The notes under the pieces: generated by a model
What the model was told of the DNA's origin: nothing
Databases searched by the model: none
Seen by the model: only the letters and a program-made list of their open reading frames with translations
DNA from: SIG452 sp045540295
Lineage (GTDB): Bacteria; Bacillota; Clostridia; UMGS1840
Length of the DNA stretch: 64,000 nucleotides
Direction: 5' to 3'
Assembly: GCA_045540295.1 (NCBI GenBank)
Contig: JAZQGY010000031.1
Span: 1-64,000, forward strand
Made by a program: the position numbers and the translations under genes
In this document: in pieces, positions 44,491 through 53,573 of the stretch
How positions within the stretch are numbered: position 1 is the first letter of the stretch
Layout: every line of letters starts with the position of its first letter

Positions 44491-45498
44491 TTAATCGTCC
44501 CAATTATCACGGATTTTCTCTTCAATTTCCTTTGCTAATTCGGGATTTTCGTTTAAGTAAACGCGGGCATTTTCTCTACCCTGGCCCAATCGCATATCGC
44601 CATAGTTATACCAGGCACCGCTTTTTTCCACGATTCCTGCTTCCACACCAAGGTCAAGCAACATCCCGTTTTTGGAAATGCCTTCTCCGTAGAGGATATC
44701 AAATTCCGCATCCTTAAAGGGAGGTGCAACTTTATTTTTTACCACTTTTACTTTGACTTTATTTCCGATAATATCGGTACCGTTTTTAATGGCTTCCGAG
44801 CGGCGAACATCCAAACGCATGGAAGAATAGAACTTCAATGCACGACCGCCGGTGGTTGTTTCGGGATTGCCGAACATTACACCAACCTTTTCACGAAGCT
44901 GATTGATAAAAATGGTGGTGGTTTTGGTCTTATTGATAACACTGGTCAGCTTGCGAAGTGCCTGAGACATCAGTCTTGCCTGAAGGCCCACATGAGAATC
45001 TCCCATATCCCCTTCAATTTCCTGACGGGGTACTAAAGCTGCAACCGAATCAATTACGATAACATCCAGCGCATTACTGCGAACCAATGCTTCGGTTATT
45101 TCCAATGCCTGCTCACCGGTGTCCGGCTGAGAAATCAAAAGAGAATCAATATCAACCCCTAAACGTTTTGCATAAATGGGGTCTAAGGCGTGTTCCGCAT
45201 CAATAAACGCAGCTTCGCCGCCGTTTTTCTGAGCTTCTGCAATAATCGTCAGAGCAACGGTGGTTTTCCCGGAGCTTTCAGGACCGTAAATTTCAATCAC
45301 ACGACCTCTGGGAACACCGCCAACACCGGTTGCACGGTCTAAGGTCATAATGCCGGTGGGGATCACATCCACATCCATGGATAAATTTTCGCCAAGACGC
45401 ATAACTGTGCCTTTCCCAAACTGTTTATCCAACTGTGCCATTGCAGCCGCTAAGGCTTTTTGGCGGTCTTCTTTTCGTTTTTCCAGATCCATATCCAT
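44491..45498 (-). CDS. recA: recombinase RecA
   Basis: RecA (335 aa), the DNA strand-exchange protein and SOS co-protease. Walker A GPESSGKT at 72-79, VIVIDSVAALVP, and the L2 loop region GNPETTTGGRALKFYSS are all present. The ATG at 45498 follows AAAGGA by ~12 bases; upstream in-frame ATGs lack sites. The C-terminal tail is short. An SOS box and sigma-A promoter lie upstream, and cinA precedes it, the usual cinA-recA order. Confidence 0.98.
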   Translation of the reverse strand: MDMDLEKRKEDRQKALAAAMAQLDKQFGKGTVMRLGENLSMDVDVIPTGIMTLDRATGVGGVPRGRVIEIYGPESSGKTTVALTIIAEAQKNGGEAAFIDAEHALDPIYAKRLGVDIDSLLISQPDTGEQALEITEALVRSNALDVIVIDSVAALVPRQEIEGDMGDSHVGLQARLMSQALRKLTSVINKTKTTTIFINQLREKVGVMFGNPETTTGGRALKFYSSMRLDVRRSEAIKNGTDIIGNKVKVKVVKNKVAPPFKDAEFDILYGEGISKNGMLLDLGVEAGIVEKSGAWYNYGDMRLGQGRENARVYLNENPELAKEIEEKIRDNWDD

Positions 45499-45546
45499 TT
45501 CGTGATACCATCCTTTCCCGCAGGTTTTTTCATCATTCATACCCAC

Positions 45547-45574
45547 ATTATAGCAAATTTTTTATAAAAGTCAA
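45547..45574 (-). promoter_or_regulatory. recA promoter
   Basis: On the minus strand TTGACT (45569-45574), 16 bp spacer, TATAAT (45547-45552), ~45 bp upstream of the chosen recA start. Confidence 0.7.
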
Positions 45575-45593
45575 TAGATTTCGACAAAAAAAT

Positions 45594-45606
45594 CGAACAA
45601 ATGTTC
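45594..45606. promoter_or_regulatory. LexA (SOS) box upstream of recA
   Basis: CGAACAAATGTTC matches the Gram-positive LexA/DinR consensus CGAACNNNNGTTC. It lies 19 bp upstream of the recA -35 and beyond the cinA stop codon, so recA is likely induced separately from cinA on DNA damage. Confidence 0.8.
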
Positions 45607-45614
45607 TATTTTTT

Positions 45615-46874
45615 TTACAATTCGGTGGTAGAATCGGCTAATTTTTCAGAAGCCTTTAATGCCAGATATAATGCATTTTTTACGGATAACTGACGGACTT
45701 TTTCCCGATTGCCCACAAAATGGAAACGAACCGCATCTGTTTTATCCTTGGTGGAAACTCCGATATATACCAACCCCACCGGTTTTTCCTCGGTTCCACC
45801 ACCGGGGCCTGCAATACCGGTTACGGAAACGGCAATATCTGCACCTGTGCGGATTCGAATTCCCTCTGCCATTTCACAAGCAGTTCCCTTAGACACGGCA
45901 CCGTACTCGGATAAGGTATCCTCCGAAACACCGCAAAGTGCCACTTTTTGTGCGTTAGAATAAGTCACCACCCCGCCCAGATAAGGTTCGGATGAACCGG
46001 GGACAGCTGTCACGGTTGCACCGATCATACCGCCGGTACAAGATTCCGCTGTCACAAAGGTCTGCTTATTTTGAATCAATTGACGAATTAAAACCTCCTC
46101 TAAAGGATGGTTTCCTTCTGCATAGATATACTCCCCAGCTTTGCTATAAATCACCTGCTTTAAATTCTCAGTCAGCTCTTCTGCTTCTTCCACCGTTTCG
46201 CCTTTGGCAGTAATTTTTAAATGTACCTCCCCTGTTTTTGCATAGGGAGCTAAGGTCAGGTTGTCTTCTGCTTTCATTTCATCAGCAAAAATTTCTGCTA
46301 AGTGGGATTCTCCGATTCCTATAAACCGCAAAGTGGTTTCTAAGATTTCTTCTTTTTTCTGAGCGTTTAAAAAAGAAAGCATCTCCTCGGTTTCCATCAA
46401 AGCCTGCACTTCGATGGGAGGTCCCGGCAACATCATCACGGTGCCTTCTTTGGTTTTTACAATGCAGGCAGGAGCAGTCCCATTGGGATTTTGAATAATC
46501 TGAGAACCTTTTGGAAAATCGCACTGACTTAAATTAGATAAAGGCATTTCTCTGCCAATCCGACGGAAATACAGATTCAATATTTCCACCGAATAGTTGT
46601 CTCGCACCAATTCACGGTCCAAGGCTTCTGCCACCGCTTTTTTGGTGATGTCATCATAAGTGGGGCCAAGACCGCCGGTGGTAATGACCAAATCAGCTTT
46701 TTTAAGCCCTCGTTTGACTGCCTTTTTAATATCTTTTTTTGAGTCTTCCACCGCAATCTGCATCACGGTGCGGATGCCGTATGGCTTTAAAAGATTGGCA
46801 AGAAGCGGCGCATTGGTATTTACAATATCGCCCGAAACAACTTCGTTTCCCACAGCAATCATACAACATTTCAT
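45615..46874 (-). CDS. cinA: CinA-family protein (nicotinamide-nucleotide amidohydrolase)
   Basis: CinA (419 aa) with both usual parts: an N-terminal MoaB/MogA-like COG1058 domain (VGNEVVSGDIVNTNAPLLAN, ITTGGLGPTYDDITKKAVAEA) and a C-terminal PncC-type NMN deamidase domain (TAESCTGGMIGATVTAVPGSS, VTGIAGPGGGTEEKPVGLVY). It acts in pyridine nucleotide salvage. It precedes recA, as in many Gram-positives. Confidence 0.96.
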   Translation of the reverse strand: MKCCMIAVGNEVVSGDIVNTNAPLLANLLKPYGIRTVMQIAVEDSKKDIKKAVKRGLKKADLVITTGGLGPTYDDITKKAVAEALDRELVRDNYSVEILNLYFRRIGREMPLSNLSQCDFPKGSQIIQNPNGTAPACIVKTKEGTVMMLPGPPIEVQALMETEEMLSFLNAQKKEEILETTLRFIGIGESHLAEIFADEMKAEDNLTLAPYAKTGEVHLKITAKGETVEEAEELTENLKQVIYSKAGEYIYAEGNHPLEEVLIRQLIQNKQTFVTAESCTGGMIGATVTAVPGSSEPYLGGVVTYSNAQKVALCGVSEDTLSEYGAVSKGTACEMAEGIRIRTGADIAVSVTGIAGPGGGTEEKPVGLVYIGVSTKDKTDAVRFHFVGNREKVRQLSVKNALYLALKASEKLADSTTEL

Positions 46875-46915
46875 AGAAAATCATACCTTTCGAGGAAAAA
46901 TTATTTACTGTCTTT

Positions 46916-46944
46916 AGTATATCTTATTTTTCGTAAAAATACAA
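46916..46944 (-). promoter_or_regulatory. probable promoter of cinA
   Basis: On the minus strand TTGTAT (46939-46944), 17 bp spacer, TATACT (46916-46921), ~40 bp upstream of cinA. Confidence 0.5.
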
Positions 46945-47030
46945 GATTTAAATTATATTTAAAATAAAAAAATCAGCCAAATAAGCAAAATAGGTAAAAT
47001 GAGCGAAAACAACAAAATAAAAAACTTTTC

Positions 47031-47059
47031 TTGACTTATTTTGCATTTTATATTATAAT
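47031..47059 (+). promoter_or_regulatory. vegetative promoter of putP
   Basis: TTGACT (47031-47036), 17 bp spacer, TATAAT (47054-47059), ~65 bp upstream of putP. Confidence 0.75.
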
Positions 47060-47125
47060 GGAAAGGAATTTCCGTTTTGTGGCAATTATGTTTGATTGCA
47101 CAAAGCAAGAAAAGGAGAGATTTTT

Positions 47126-48634
47126 ATGACAGGAGAAGCATTAGCATTTGTTTTATACTTCGTTTGTATGCTTGGCATCGGAGTATGGTTCTTCTTCAAA
47201 AACAAAAGTAATAGCGAAAAAGATTATTTCTTAGGTGGCCGTCAGATGGGCCCCTGGGTTACTGCGATGAGTGCGCAGGCATCTGATATGAGTGCCTGGC
47301 TCTTAATGGGATTACCCGGCAGTATTTTAGCATTTGGTTTAGGTCAGGCTTGGATTGGAATCGGTCTTGCTATCGGTACCGCATTAAACTGGATTATCGT
47401 GGCAAAAAGGCTGAGAAAATTCTCCGAAGCCTCCGGCGATGCCATCACCGTTCCTCAGTACTTAACCAACCGTTTTATGGCAAAAAGCTCTGCCTTAAAA
47501 ATTGTTTGTGCAGTTGTATTTTTAATTAGCTTCACCATTTACGTTGCATCTGCATTCTCTGCAGGTACCACAGTGTTTACCACTTTATTCCCTCAATTAG
47601 ATACCACCGTGGCAATGGTAATTTTTGCCGCAATTATTTTGATTTACACCTTCTTAGGTGGCTTTAAAGCTGTTTGCTGGACTGACTTTTTCCAGGGAAT
47701 TTTAATGTTAATTGCTCTGTTGGCTGTGCCGATTATCATTGTTTGCACTCAGACCTTGAATCCTGCAAACTTATCTAATGTATACGAATATGTGGAAAAA
47801 GGCGAAACAGTGCAATGTGTCTTTACACCCAATCTGTTTGCTGCAAGCTGGCAGGAAATTGTGTCCGGTTTGGCATGGGGCTTAGGATATTTTGGTATGC
47901 CTCATATTATCGTAAGATTTATGTCCATTAAGAAACCCTCTATGGTAAAAAAATCTGCAACCGTTGCGATTATCTGGGTTGTTGTGACCTTGCTGGCAGC
48001 CATCTTAATTGCATACTTTGGCAGAATGATGCTGGCAGACCAGCTCTTACCCACCGGTTCTCAGAAACTGGTATTTATCGAACTGGCAAGACAGCTCTTC
48101 CCCGGCTTTATTGCAGGAATTCTTTTGGCAGCAATTATCGCAGCTTCTATGTCTACCGCAGACTCTCAGCTGCTGGTTGCTTCTTCTTCCTTCACCTCCG
48201 ATATTTACAAACCCTTAATCCGCAAAAACGCTTCCGACAAAGAACTCTTATGGGTTGGCAGAATTGTGGTTGTGTTGGTGGCAATCGTTGCATTCTTTAT
48301 TGCAAATGACGGCGGTACCGGTGCTCAGGCAATTATGAACATGGTTGAAAACGCTTGGGGCTTATTCGGTGCTGCATTCGGACCTGTAATTTTACTGTCT
48401 CTGTTCTGGAAACGCTTCACTTACAAAGGTGCTGTAGCAGGTATTGTTGCAGGTGCCATTGTGGATATTGTATGGTATCTGTATCTGGCAGCATCTACCG
48501 GTATTTACGAAATTCTGCCCGGCTTTATCGCTTGTGCAATTGTGGCAGTTGTAGTTTCCTTAATTGATAAGAAACCTTCTCAGGAAGTACTGGCAATTTA
48601 TGATAGAGCAACCACCACCTCAATGGAAGACTAA
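47126..48634 (+). CDS. putP: sodium/proline symporter
   Basis: Sodium:solute symporter (SSF) family, PutP subfamily (502 aa, about 13 helices). Characteristic stretches: DYFLGGRQMGPWVTAMSAQA, SDMSAWLLMGLPG (sodium and substrate site), AGTTVFTTLFP, FLGGFKAVCWTDFFQGILML and SMSTADSQLLVASSSFTSD. It imports proline, possibly as nutrient or osmolyte. ATG at 47126 follows AAGGAGAG; a frame extending 10 codons upstream has no site. Confidence 0.94.
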   Translation: MTGEALAFVLYFVCMLGIGVWFFFKNKSNSEKDYFLGGRQMGPWVTAMSAQASDMSAWLLMGLPGSILAFGLGQAWIGIGLAIGTALNWIIVAKRLRKFSEASGDAITVPQYLTNRFMAKSSALKIVCAVVFLISFTIYVASAFSAGTTVFTTLFPQLDTTVAMVIFAAIILIYTFLGGFKAVCWTDFFQGILMLIALLAVPIIIVCTQTLNPANLSNVYEYVEKGETVQCVFTPNLFAASWQEIVSGLAWGLGYFGMPHIIVRFMSIKKPSMVKKSATVAIIWVVVTLLAAILIAYFGRMMLADQLLPTGSQKLVFIELARQLFPGFIAGILLAAIIAASMSTADSQLLVASSSFTSDIYKPLIRKNASDKELLWVGRIVVVLVAIVAFFIANDGGTGAQAIMNMVENAWGLFGAAFGPVILLSLFWKRFTYKGAVAGIVAGAIVDIVWYLYLAASTGIYEILPGFIACAIVAVVVSLIDKKPSQEVLAIYDRATTTSMED

Positions 48635-48663
48635 GGTTTGGCTGAATAAAAGAACACAGGCCC

Positions 48664-48697
48664 AAAAAGGCATGGGATTTTTCCCATGCCTTTTTTG
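48664..48697 (+). terminator. rho-independent terminator of putP
   Basis: AAAAAGGCATGGGA-TTTTT-CCCATGCCTTTTTT; strong stem with U-run 30 bp after the stop codon. Confidence 0.92.
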
Positions 48698-48749
48698 TTC
48701 GGTACGTTTCATCGCAACGGCGGATTCTAAAAAAAATTCCCAAATTTCC

Positions 48750-48778
48750 TTGACAAATCGTTTTCTTTGTGCTATCAT
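48750..48778 (+). promoter_or_regulatory. promoter of the leu operon
   Basis: TTGACA (48750-48755), 17 bp spacer, TATCAT (48773-48778). Transcription would start ~28 nt before the leader peptide ATG. Confidence 0.8.
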
Positions 48779-48813
48779 AAGGAAAATTCTGTTAGAAAAC
48801 GGAGACTATCATA

Positions 48814-48903
48814 ATGATGCAGTTTATGGCAAACTTATTAGGTTTATTATGCATTACCTTGTTGTTATGTGGCGGTAATGCTGTTTGTCGTGCAACCAAG
48901 TGA
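48814..48903 (+). CDS. leuL: leu operon leader peptide (29 codons, seven Leu)
   Basis: Short reading frame with GGAG 9 bases upstream of an ATG-ATG start. It reads MMQFMANLLGLLCITLLLCG, then GNAVCRATK and TGA. Leucine codons are TTA TTA, TTA TTA, and TTG TTG TTA, i.e. seven of 29, clustered before a terminator and 111 bp upstream of leuA. This is the classic form of an amino-acid attenuation leader peptide: ribosomes short of Leu-tRNA would stall in the Leu run. The hydrophobic stretch could alternatively be a tiny membrane peptide. Confidence 0.82.
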   Translation: MMQFMANLLGLLCITLLLCGGNAVCRATK

Positions 48904-48928
48904 TATCTCTTTTTCCCATCGTTTAAAA

Positions 48929-48975
48929 AGAGCCTGCTGTTGTACGATGTACAGCATCAGGCTTTTTCTTTTTAC
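48929..48975 (+). terminator. leu operon attenuator
   Basis: Terminator arms AGCCTGCTGTTGTAC and GTACAGCATCAGGCT pair over 15 positions (one mismatch, one wobble; loop GAT), followed by TTTTCTTTTT. Upstream, ATGCTGT (48879-48885, inside the leader ORF after the Leu run) can pair with ACAGCAT of the 3' arm, and CTCTTTTT (about 48907-48914) with AAAAAGAG (about 48925-48932). These are mutually exclusive antiterminator pairings, as expected for ribosome-controlled attenuation. Confidence 0.82.
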
Positions 48976-49014
48976 AAAGTTTATAAAATTTTCTGATATA
49001 AAGGAGTGAGAAAA

Positions 49015-50517
49015 ATGGCAAGAACTATCAAAATTTTTGATACCACCTTGCGTGACGGCGAGCAATCTCCCGGCTGCAGCATGAATTTAACCGAAAAAAT
49101 CGAGGTGGCAAAACAGTTAGAACTGCTGAATGTGGACGTAATTGAAGCAGGCTTTGCCATTGCATCCCCCATGGACTTTGAATCGGTAAAGGCCATTGCC
49201 GAAACCGTAAAAAATGCAACTGTAGCAAGCTTAGCACGGGCAACCTGCAAGGATATTGATGCGGCATATGAAGCAGTAAAGGGTGCGGTAAATCCAAGAA
49301 TTCACACCTTTTTGGCAACCTCTCCCATCCATATGCAATACAAACTGAAAATGGATGAGGAGGAAGTACTCAAGCGTGTAAAAGAAATGGTTGCCTATTC
49401 CAAAAAATACTGCTCTGATGTGGAATTTTCCGCAGAAGATGCGTCCCGAAGCGACAAGGCATTTTTGGCACGTGTGATTGAAACAGCCATAGGAGCAGGT
49501 GCAACCACAGTAAACATTCCCGACACGGTGGGTTACTCCACTCCCGACGAATTTGCTGCCTATATCACCTACTTAAAAGAACACGTTTCCAATATTGATA
49601 AAGCAGATTTATCTGTTCACTGTCACAACGATTTGGGGATGGCAGTTGCCAACTCTTTAGCAGCTGTGAAAGCAGGTGCAACCCAGATTGAATGTACCGT
49701 CAACGGTATCGGGGAACGGGCAGGAAACACCTCGTTGGAAGAAGTGGTAATGGGTATTCAAACCCGCAGTGACTACTACGACGCTGTGACCAACATTAAC
49801 ACCCGCCAGATTTACCGCAGCTCCAAACTGATTTCCGCCATTACCGGCGTAAGCATTCCGCCCAATAAGGCAATTACCGGTGCCAACGCTTTTGCCCATG
49901 AATCAGGCATTCATCAGCACGGAATGCTGCAGAACCGTTCCACCTACGAAATTATGACCCCCGAATCCATCGGTAAGCCCTCTGAACAGATGGTATTGGG
50001 AAAACATTCCGGCAGACATGCTTTTGAGGAGCGGTTAGAAATTTTGGGATACCATTTAACCAAAGAAGAATTAGACCGCACCTTTGAACATTTCAAAGTG
50101 CTGGCAGACAAGAAAAAATCCATCACTGACCGGGATATTGAAGCGTTACTCGCCAACAAAAAAGTGCAAATCCACGAAACCTACACCTTGGAACGGTTTG
50201 TGATTAACTCGGGCAACACCATCACCTCTACTGCTATGATTAAGGTAAAATGCGGAGATGAAGTGATTGAAAAAGTTGCCACGGGAGACGGTCCCATTGA
50301 TGCTGCATTTAAAACCATCAATCAGATTACCGAGCAGAACTTCGTACTTCGTGACTATGTGATTCATGCCGTTACCGAAGGTGAAGACGCATTGGGTGAA
50401 GCGGTGGTAAAATTAAACTTAAATGGCAAAAAAGCCACAGGCAGAGCCATTAGTACCGACATTGTGGAAGCAAGTATCAAAGCTTACTTAAACGGTGTGA
50501 ATAAGTTGATTGTGTAA
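49015..50517 (+). CDS. leuA: 2-isopropylmalate synthase
   Basis: LeuA (500 aa) condenses acetyl-CoA with 2-ketoisovalerate, the first step of leucine synthesis. The HMGL-like TIM barrel begins FDTTLRDGEQSPG (metal Asp and catalytic Arg). VHCHNDLGMAVANSL carries the His metal ligands, and the C-terminal LeuA allosteric domain (~375-500) is complete, so feedback inhibition is expected. ATG at 49015 follows AAAGGAGTG. Heads leuA-C-D-B. Confidence 0.96.
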   Translation: MARTIKIFDTTLRDGEQSPGCSMNLTEKIEVAKQLELLNVDVIEAGFAIASPMDFESVKAIAETVKNATVASLARATCKDIDAAYEAVKGAVNPRIHTFLATSPIHMQYKLKMDEEEVLKRVKEMVAYSKKYCSDVEFSAEDASRSDKAFLARVIETAIGAGATTVNIPDTVGYSTPDEFAAYITYLKEHVSNIDKADLSVHCHNDLGMAVANSLAAVKAGATQIECTVNGIGERAGNTSLEEVVMGIQTRSDYYDAVTNINTRQIYRSSKLISAITGVSIPPNKAITGANAFAHESGIHQHGMLQNRSTYEIMTPESIGKPSEQMVLGKHSGRHAFEERLEILGYHLTKEELDRTFEHFKVLADKKKSITDRDIEALLANKKVQIHETYTLERFVINSGNTITSTAMIKVKCGDEVIEKVATGDGPIDAAFKTINQITEQNFVLRDYVIHAVTEGEDALGEAVVKLNLNGKKATGRAISTDIVEASIKAYLNGVNKLIV

Positions 50518-50534
50518 GAAAGGAAGTCCTTTTT

Positions 50535-51785
50535 ATGGGTATGACAATGACTGAAAAAATCCTGGCAAGTCACGCAGGGCTTCCCTGTGTCAGTGCTGGT
50601 CAGTTGATTATGGCAAAGTTGGATATGGTACTGGCAAACGATATTACCGCACCGGTTGCCATCCGTGAATTTGAAAAAGCAGGGTTGAGCTCTGTATTTG
50701 ATCAAGATAAAATTGCATTGGTGATGGACCATTTTTGCCCCAATAAAGATATCAAAGCGGCAGAGCAGGCAGTAGTAAGCCGCAACTTTGCCAAAAAACA
50801 TCACATCACTCATTTTTACGATGTGGGTCAAATGGGTATTGAACACGCCTTGCTTCCGGAAAAAGGATTGGTAAAAGCAGGCGATGTGGTTATCGGTGCG
50901 GATTCTCACACCTGTACCTACGGTGCCTTAAACGCCTTCTCCACCGGGGTTGGCTCCACTGATATGGCAGCGGGAATGGCAAAGGGAGAAGCTTGGTTTA
51001 AAGTGCCCGAAGCCATCAAAGTAAACCTGATAGGTTCCCTTCCCCCCTATGTAACAGGAAAAGATGTGATTTTGCATTTGATTGGCACTATCGGAGTAGA
51101 CGGTGCATTGTATCAGTCTTTGGAATTTATGGGAGACGGCGTTAAAAATCTTTCTATGGATGACCGCCTTTGTATTTGCAATATGGCAATTGAAGCAGGG
51201 GCTAAAAACGGCATTTTCATTTTTGATGAAATTACCGAAGCCTACTTAAAAGATAAAGTAACTACTTACACCACCTATGCTCCTGACCGAGATGCCTGTT
51301 ATGTGAAGGAACTGACCATTGACCTTTCCAAGCTTCAACCCACGGTGGCATTCCCTCATCTGCCTGAAAATACAAAAACTCCCGACCAATTCGGAAAAAT
51401 AAAGATTGACCAGGTGGTGATTGGCTCCTGCACCAACGGACGCCTCTCTGACTTAGCGCAAGCTTATGAAATCTTAAATGGCAAGAAAGTGCATCCCGAT
51501 GTGCGGTGCATCATTATTCCTGCCACTCAGAAAATTTATTTGGAGGCAATGGAGGCAGGTTACATCAAGGCATTTATCGAAGCGGGTGCCGTGGTTTCTA
51601 CTCCTACCTGTGGCCCATGTTTGGGCGGTCATATGGGCATTTTAGCGGCAGGAGAACGTGCCGTTGCCACCACCAACCGTAATTTTGTGGGCAGAATGGG
51701 ACACACCACCTCTGAGGTATACTTGGCAAGCCCCTATGTGGCGGCACAAAGCGCAATTGACGGTTTTTTAAGCTGTCCTAAATAA
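50535..51785 (+). CDS. leuC: 3-isopropylmalate dehydratase large subunit
   Basis: LeuC (416 aa), aconitase-family subunit that with LeuD isomerises isopropylmalate. 4Fe-4S ligands lie in VIGSCTNGR and TPTCGPCLGG. DHFCPNKD, GADSHTCTYGAL and FSTGVGSTDMA are further family motifs. It is the shorter (~420 aa) type found in Clostridia and archaea, which pairs with a ~160-aa LeuD, as here. AAAGGA precedes the ATG. Confidence 0.96.
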   Translation: MGMTMTEKILASHAGLPCVSAGQLIMAKLDMVLANDITAPVAIREFEKAGLSSVFDQDKIALVMDHFCPNKDIKAAEQAVVSRNFAKKHHITHFYDVGQMGIEHALLPEKGLVKAGDVVIGADSHTCTYGALNAFSTGVGSTDMAAGMAKGEAWFKVPEAIKVNLIGSLPPYVTGKDVILHLIGTIGVDGALYQSLEFMGDGVKNLSMDDRLCICNMAIEAGAKNGIFIFDEITEAYLKDKVTTYTTYAPDRDACYVKELTIDLSKLQPTVAFPHLPENTKTPDQFGKIKIDQVVIGSCTNGRLSDLAQAYEILNGKKVHPDVRCIIIPATQKIYLEAMEAGYIKAFIEAGAVVSTPTCGPCLGGHMGILAAGERAVATTNRNFVGRMGHTTSEVYLASPYVAAQSAIDGFLSCPK

Positions 51786-51797
51786 GGAGGGATTACT

Positions 51798-52274
51798 GTG
51801 ATAAAAGGCTCTGTACATAAATACGGCGATAATATTGATACCGATGTAATCATTCCTGCAAGATATTTAAACACCTCCGATCCTGAGGAATTAAAAAAAC
51901 ATTGCATGGAAGATATTGACAAAGAATTTATTAAAAAAGTGAAACCGGGTGACGTGATGGTTGCCGAAAAGAATTTCGGTTGCGGTTCTTCCCGTGAACA
52001 CGCTCCTATTGCCATCAAAGCCAGTGGAATTTCGTTGGTGGTGGCAAAAAGCTTTGCGCGAATTTTCTATCGGAATGCTATCAATATTGGGCTTCCCATT
52101 GTGGAATGTGCCGAAGGGGTGGATCATATTTCTGACGGTGATACGGTAAGCTGTGATTTAGAACAAGGGATTTTAACCATTGAAAATAAAAGCCTTACCT
52201 TTCCCATTGCTCCCTTCCCGAGAGAAATTCAGGCGATTATTGAAAAAGGCGGACTTCTTAACAGTCTTTTATAA
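51798..52274 (+). CDS. leuD: 3-isopropylmalate dehydratase small subunit
   Basis: LeuD (158 aa) of the short type. Motifs: YGDNIDTDVIIPARYLN at the start and EKNFGCGSSREHAPIAIKA, with the FARIFYRNAINIGLPI segment. Starts with GTG, GGAGG 7 bases upstream. It follows leuC by 12 bp and precedes leuB by 12 bp. Confidence 0.96.
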   Translation: MIKGSVHKYGDNIDTDVIIPARYLNTSDPEELKKHCMEDIDKEFIKKVKPGDVMVAEKNFGCGSSREHAPIAIKASGISLVVAKSFARIFYRNAINIGLPIVECAEGVDHISDGDTVSCDLEQGILTIENKSLTFPIAPFPREIQAIIEKGGLLNSLL

Positions 52275-52286
52275 GGAGACATTCAA

Positions 52287-53342
52287 ATGAATTATCATAT
52301 TGCAGTCATCAAAGGGGACGGCATCGGTCCTGAAGTGGTGACAGAAGCACAAAAAGTATTAGAAAAAATCGGTGCAACCTATGGACACACCTTCCGCTTT
52401 CGTGAAGTATTGATGGGTGGAGTTGCCTACGATCAAACGGGAACTCCGCTTCCCCAAGAAACCGTGGAAATCTGCCAGCAGTCCGATGCAGTATTACTGG
52501 GTGCAGTAGGCGGTCCCAAATGGGATACTCTTCCCGGTGACAAACGTCCGGAAGCCGGATTATTAGGTATCAGAAAAGCGTTAAAGCTCTACGCCAACAT
52601 CCGTCCTGCGGTGCTGTTCCCTGCTCTGAAGGAAGCATCTCCCCTAAAAGATGAACTGGTCAAAGACGGCATCAACATTTATGTGGTGCGGGAATTAACC
52701 GGCGGCATCTACTTTGGAGAACGTGGCAGACGGGGTGACGAAGCCTATGACACCGAAAGCTACACAGAGGAAGAAATCAAAAGAATTGCCCATGTGGCAT
52801 TTTCCGCAGCACAAAAGAGAAACAAACAAGTGACCAGTATCGACAAAGCAAATGTGCTGGAAACCTCCCGTTTATGGCGTGAAATTGTGCATGAAGTTGC
52901 CAAGGAATACACTGATGTGACCGTCACCGACATGCTGGTGGACAATGCTGCAATGCAATTGGTAAAGAATCCCCGTCAGTTTGACGTGGTACTTGCCAAC
53001 AATATGTTTGGTGACATTCTCTCCGATGAAGCGGCGCAAATTACAGGGTCCATTGGGATTCTGCCTTCCTCCTCCCGTGGAGACGGCACCTTCGGATTGT
53101 ATGAACCCATTCACGGTTCTGCTCCCGATATTGCAGGAAAAAACATAGCAAACCCCATTGCCACCATTCTTTCCGTTGCCATGATGCTTCGGGATTCCTT
53201 CTCCTTAGAGGCAGAAGCAAAAGCCGTAGAGGATGCAGTGGATGCAGTGTTAAATCAAGGACTCCGCACTGCAGACTTAGGCGGCGAGAATACCGTTTCC
53301 TGCTCCAAAATGGGAGACGCTATTGTAGCAGCTATCCAATAA
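52287..53342 (+). CDS. leuB: 3-isopropylmalate dehydrogenase
   Basis: LeuB (351 aa), NAD-dependent oxidative decarboxylation giving 2-ketoisocaproate. IAVIKGDGIGPEVV at the start, LLGAVGGPKWD, YVVRELTGGIYFGERG, the metal-binding ANNMFGDILSDEAAQITGS and YEPIHGSAPDIAGKNIANP are all present. Last leu gene; a strong terminator follows. Confidence 0.97.
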   Translation: MNYHIAVIKGDGIGPEVVTEAQKVLEKIGATYGHTFRFREVLMGGVAYDQTGTPLPQETVEICQQSDAVLLGAVGGPKWDTLPGDKRPEAGLLGIRKALKLYANIRPAVLFPALKEASPLKDELVKDGINIYVVRELTGGIYFGERGRRGDEAYDTESYTEEEIKRIAHVAFSAAQKRNKQVTSIDKANVLETSRLWREIVHEVAKEYTDVTVTDMLVDNAAMQLVKNPRQFDVVLANNMFGDILSDEAAQITGSIGILPSSSRGDGTFGLYEPIHGSAPDIAGKNIANPIATILSVAMMLRDSFSLEAEAKAVEDAVDAVLNQGLRTADLGGENTVSCSKMGDAIVAAIQ

Positions 53343-53349
53343 AAAATAA

Positions 53350-53384
53350 AAAAGACGAAATTGCGTTGCAATTTCGTCTTTTTA
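53350..53384. terminator. terminator between leuB and the phage-gene cassette
   Basis: AAAGACGAAATTGC-GTT-GCAATTTCGTCTTTTT; perfect 14-bp stem. The A-run before it allows use by both leuB and the convergent phage-type genes. Confidence 0.93.
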
Positions 53385-53573
53385 TTAGTTATAAAGCGCT
53401 TCCTTTACTCGTTCTTCCATGCGTTTTACTACAAAGCTTTCTCTTGCCTTAGGCGGTTTTTTTGATTGGGATTCCAAGAATATTTTTTCTTTTGAAACTT
53501 GGCACAGTTTTTTTAGTTCCCGGTATTTTAAAAATTCAATCACAATCAGACACAGTAAGCATAACCCCATCAT
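53385..53573 (-). CDS. small membrane protein at the end of the phage-type cassette
   Basis: A 62-aa protein with an N-terminal hydrophobic segment (MMGLCLLCLIVIEFL) and a basic, helical C-terminal tail. Its ATG overlaps the stop of the upstream virion gene by 4 bases (ATGA), which supports it being real and translated with that gene. No family recognised. Small membrane proteins at the end of virion modules are sometimes lysis or morphogenesis factors, but nothing here proves it. Confidence 0.6.
   Translation of the reverse strand: MMGLCLLCLIVIEFLKYRELKKLCQVSKEKIFLESQSKKPPKARESFVVKRMEERVKEALYN

Noticed and set aside
48904..49014. T-box leader before leuA
   Set aside because: No AGGGTGGNACCGCG-type T-box sequence or specifier-loop architecture; the Leu-rich ORF plus terminator fits attenuation.
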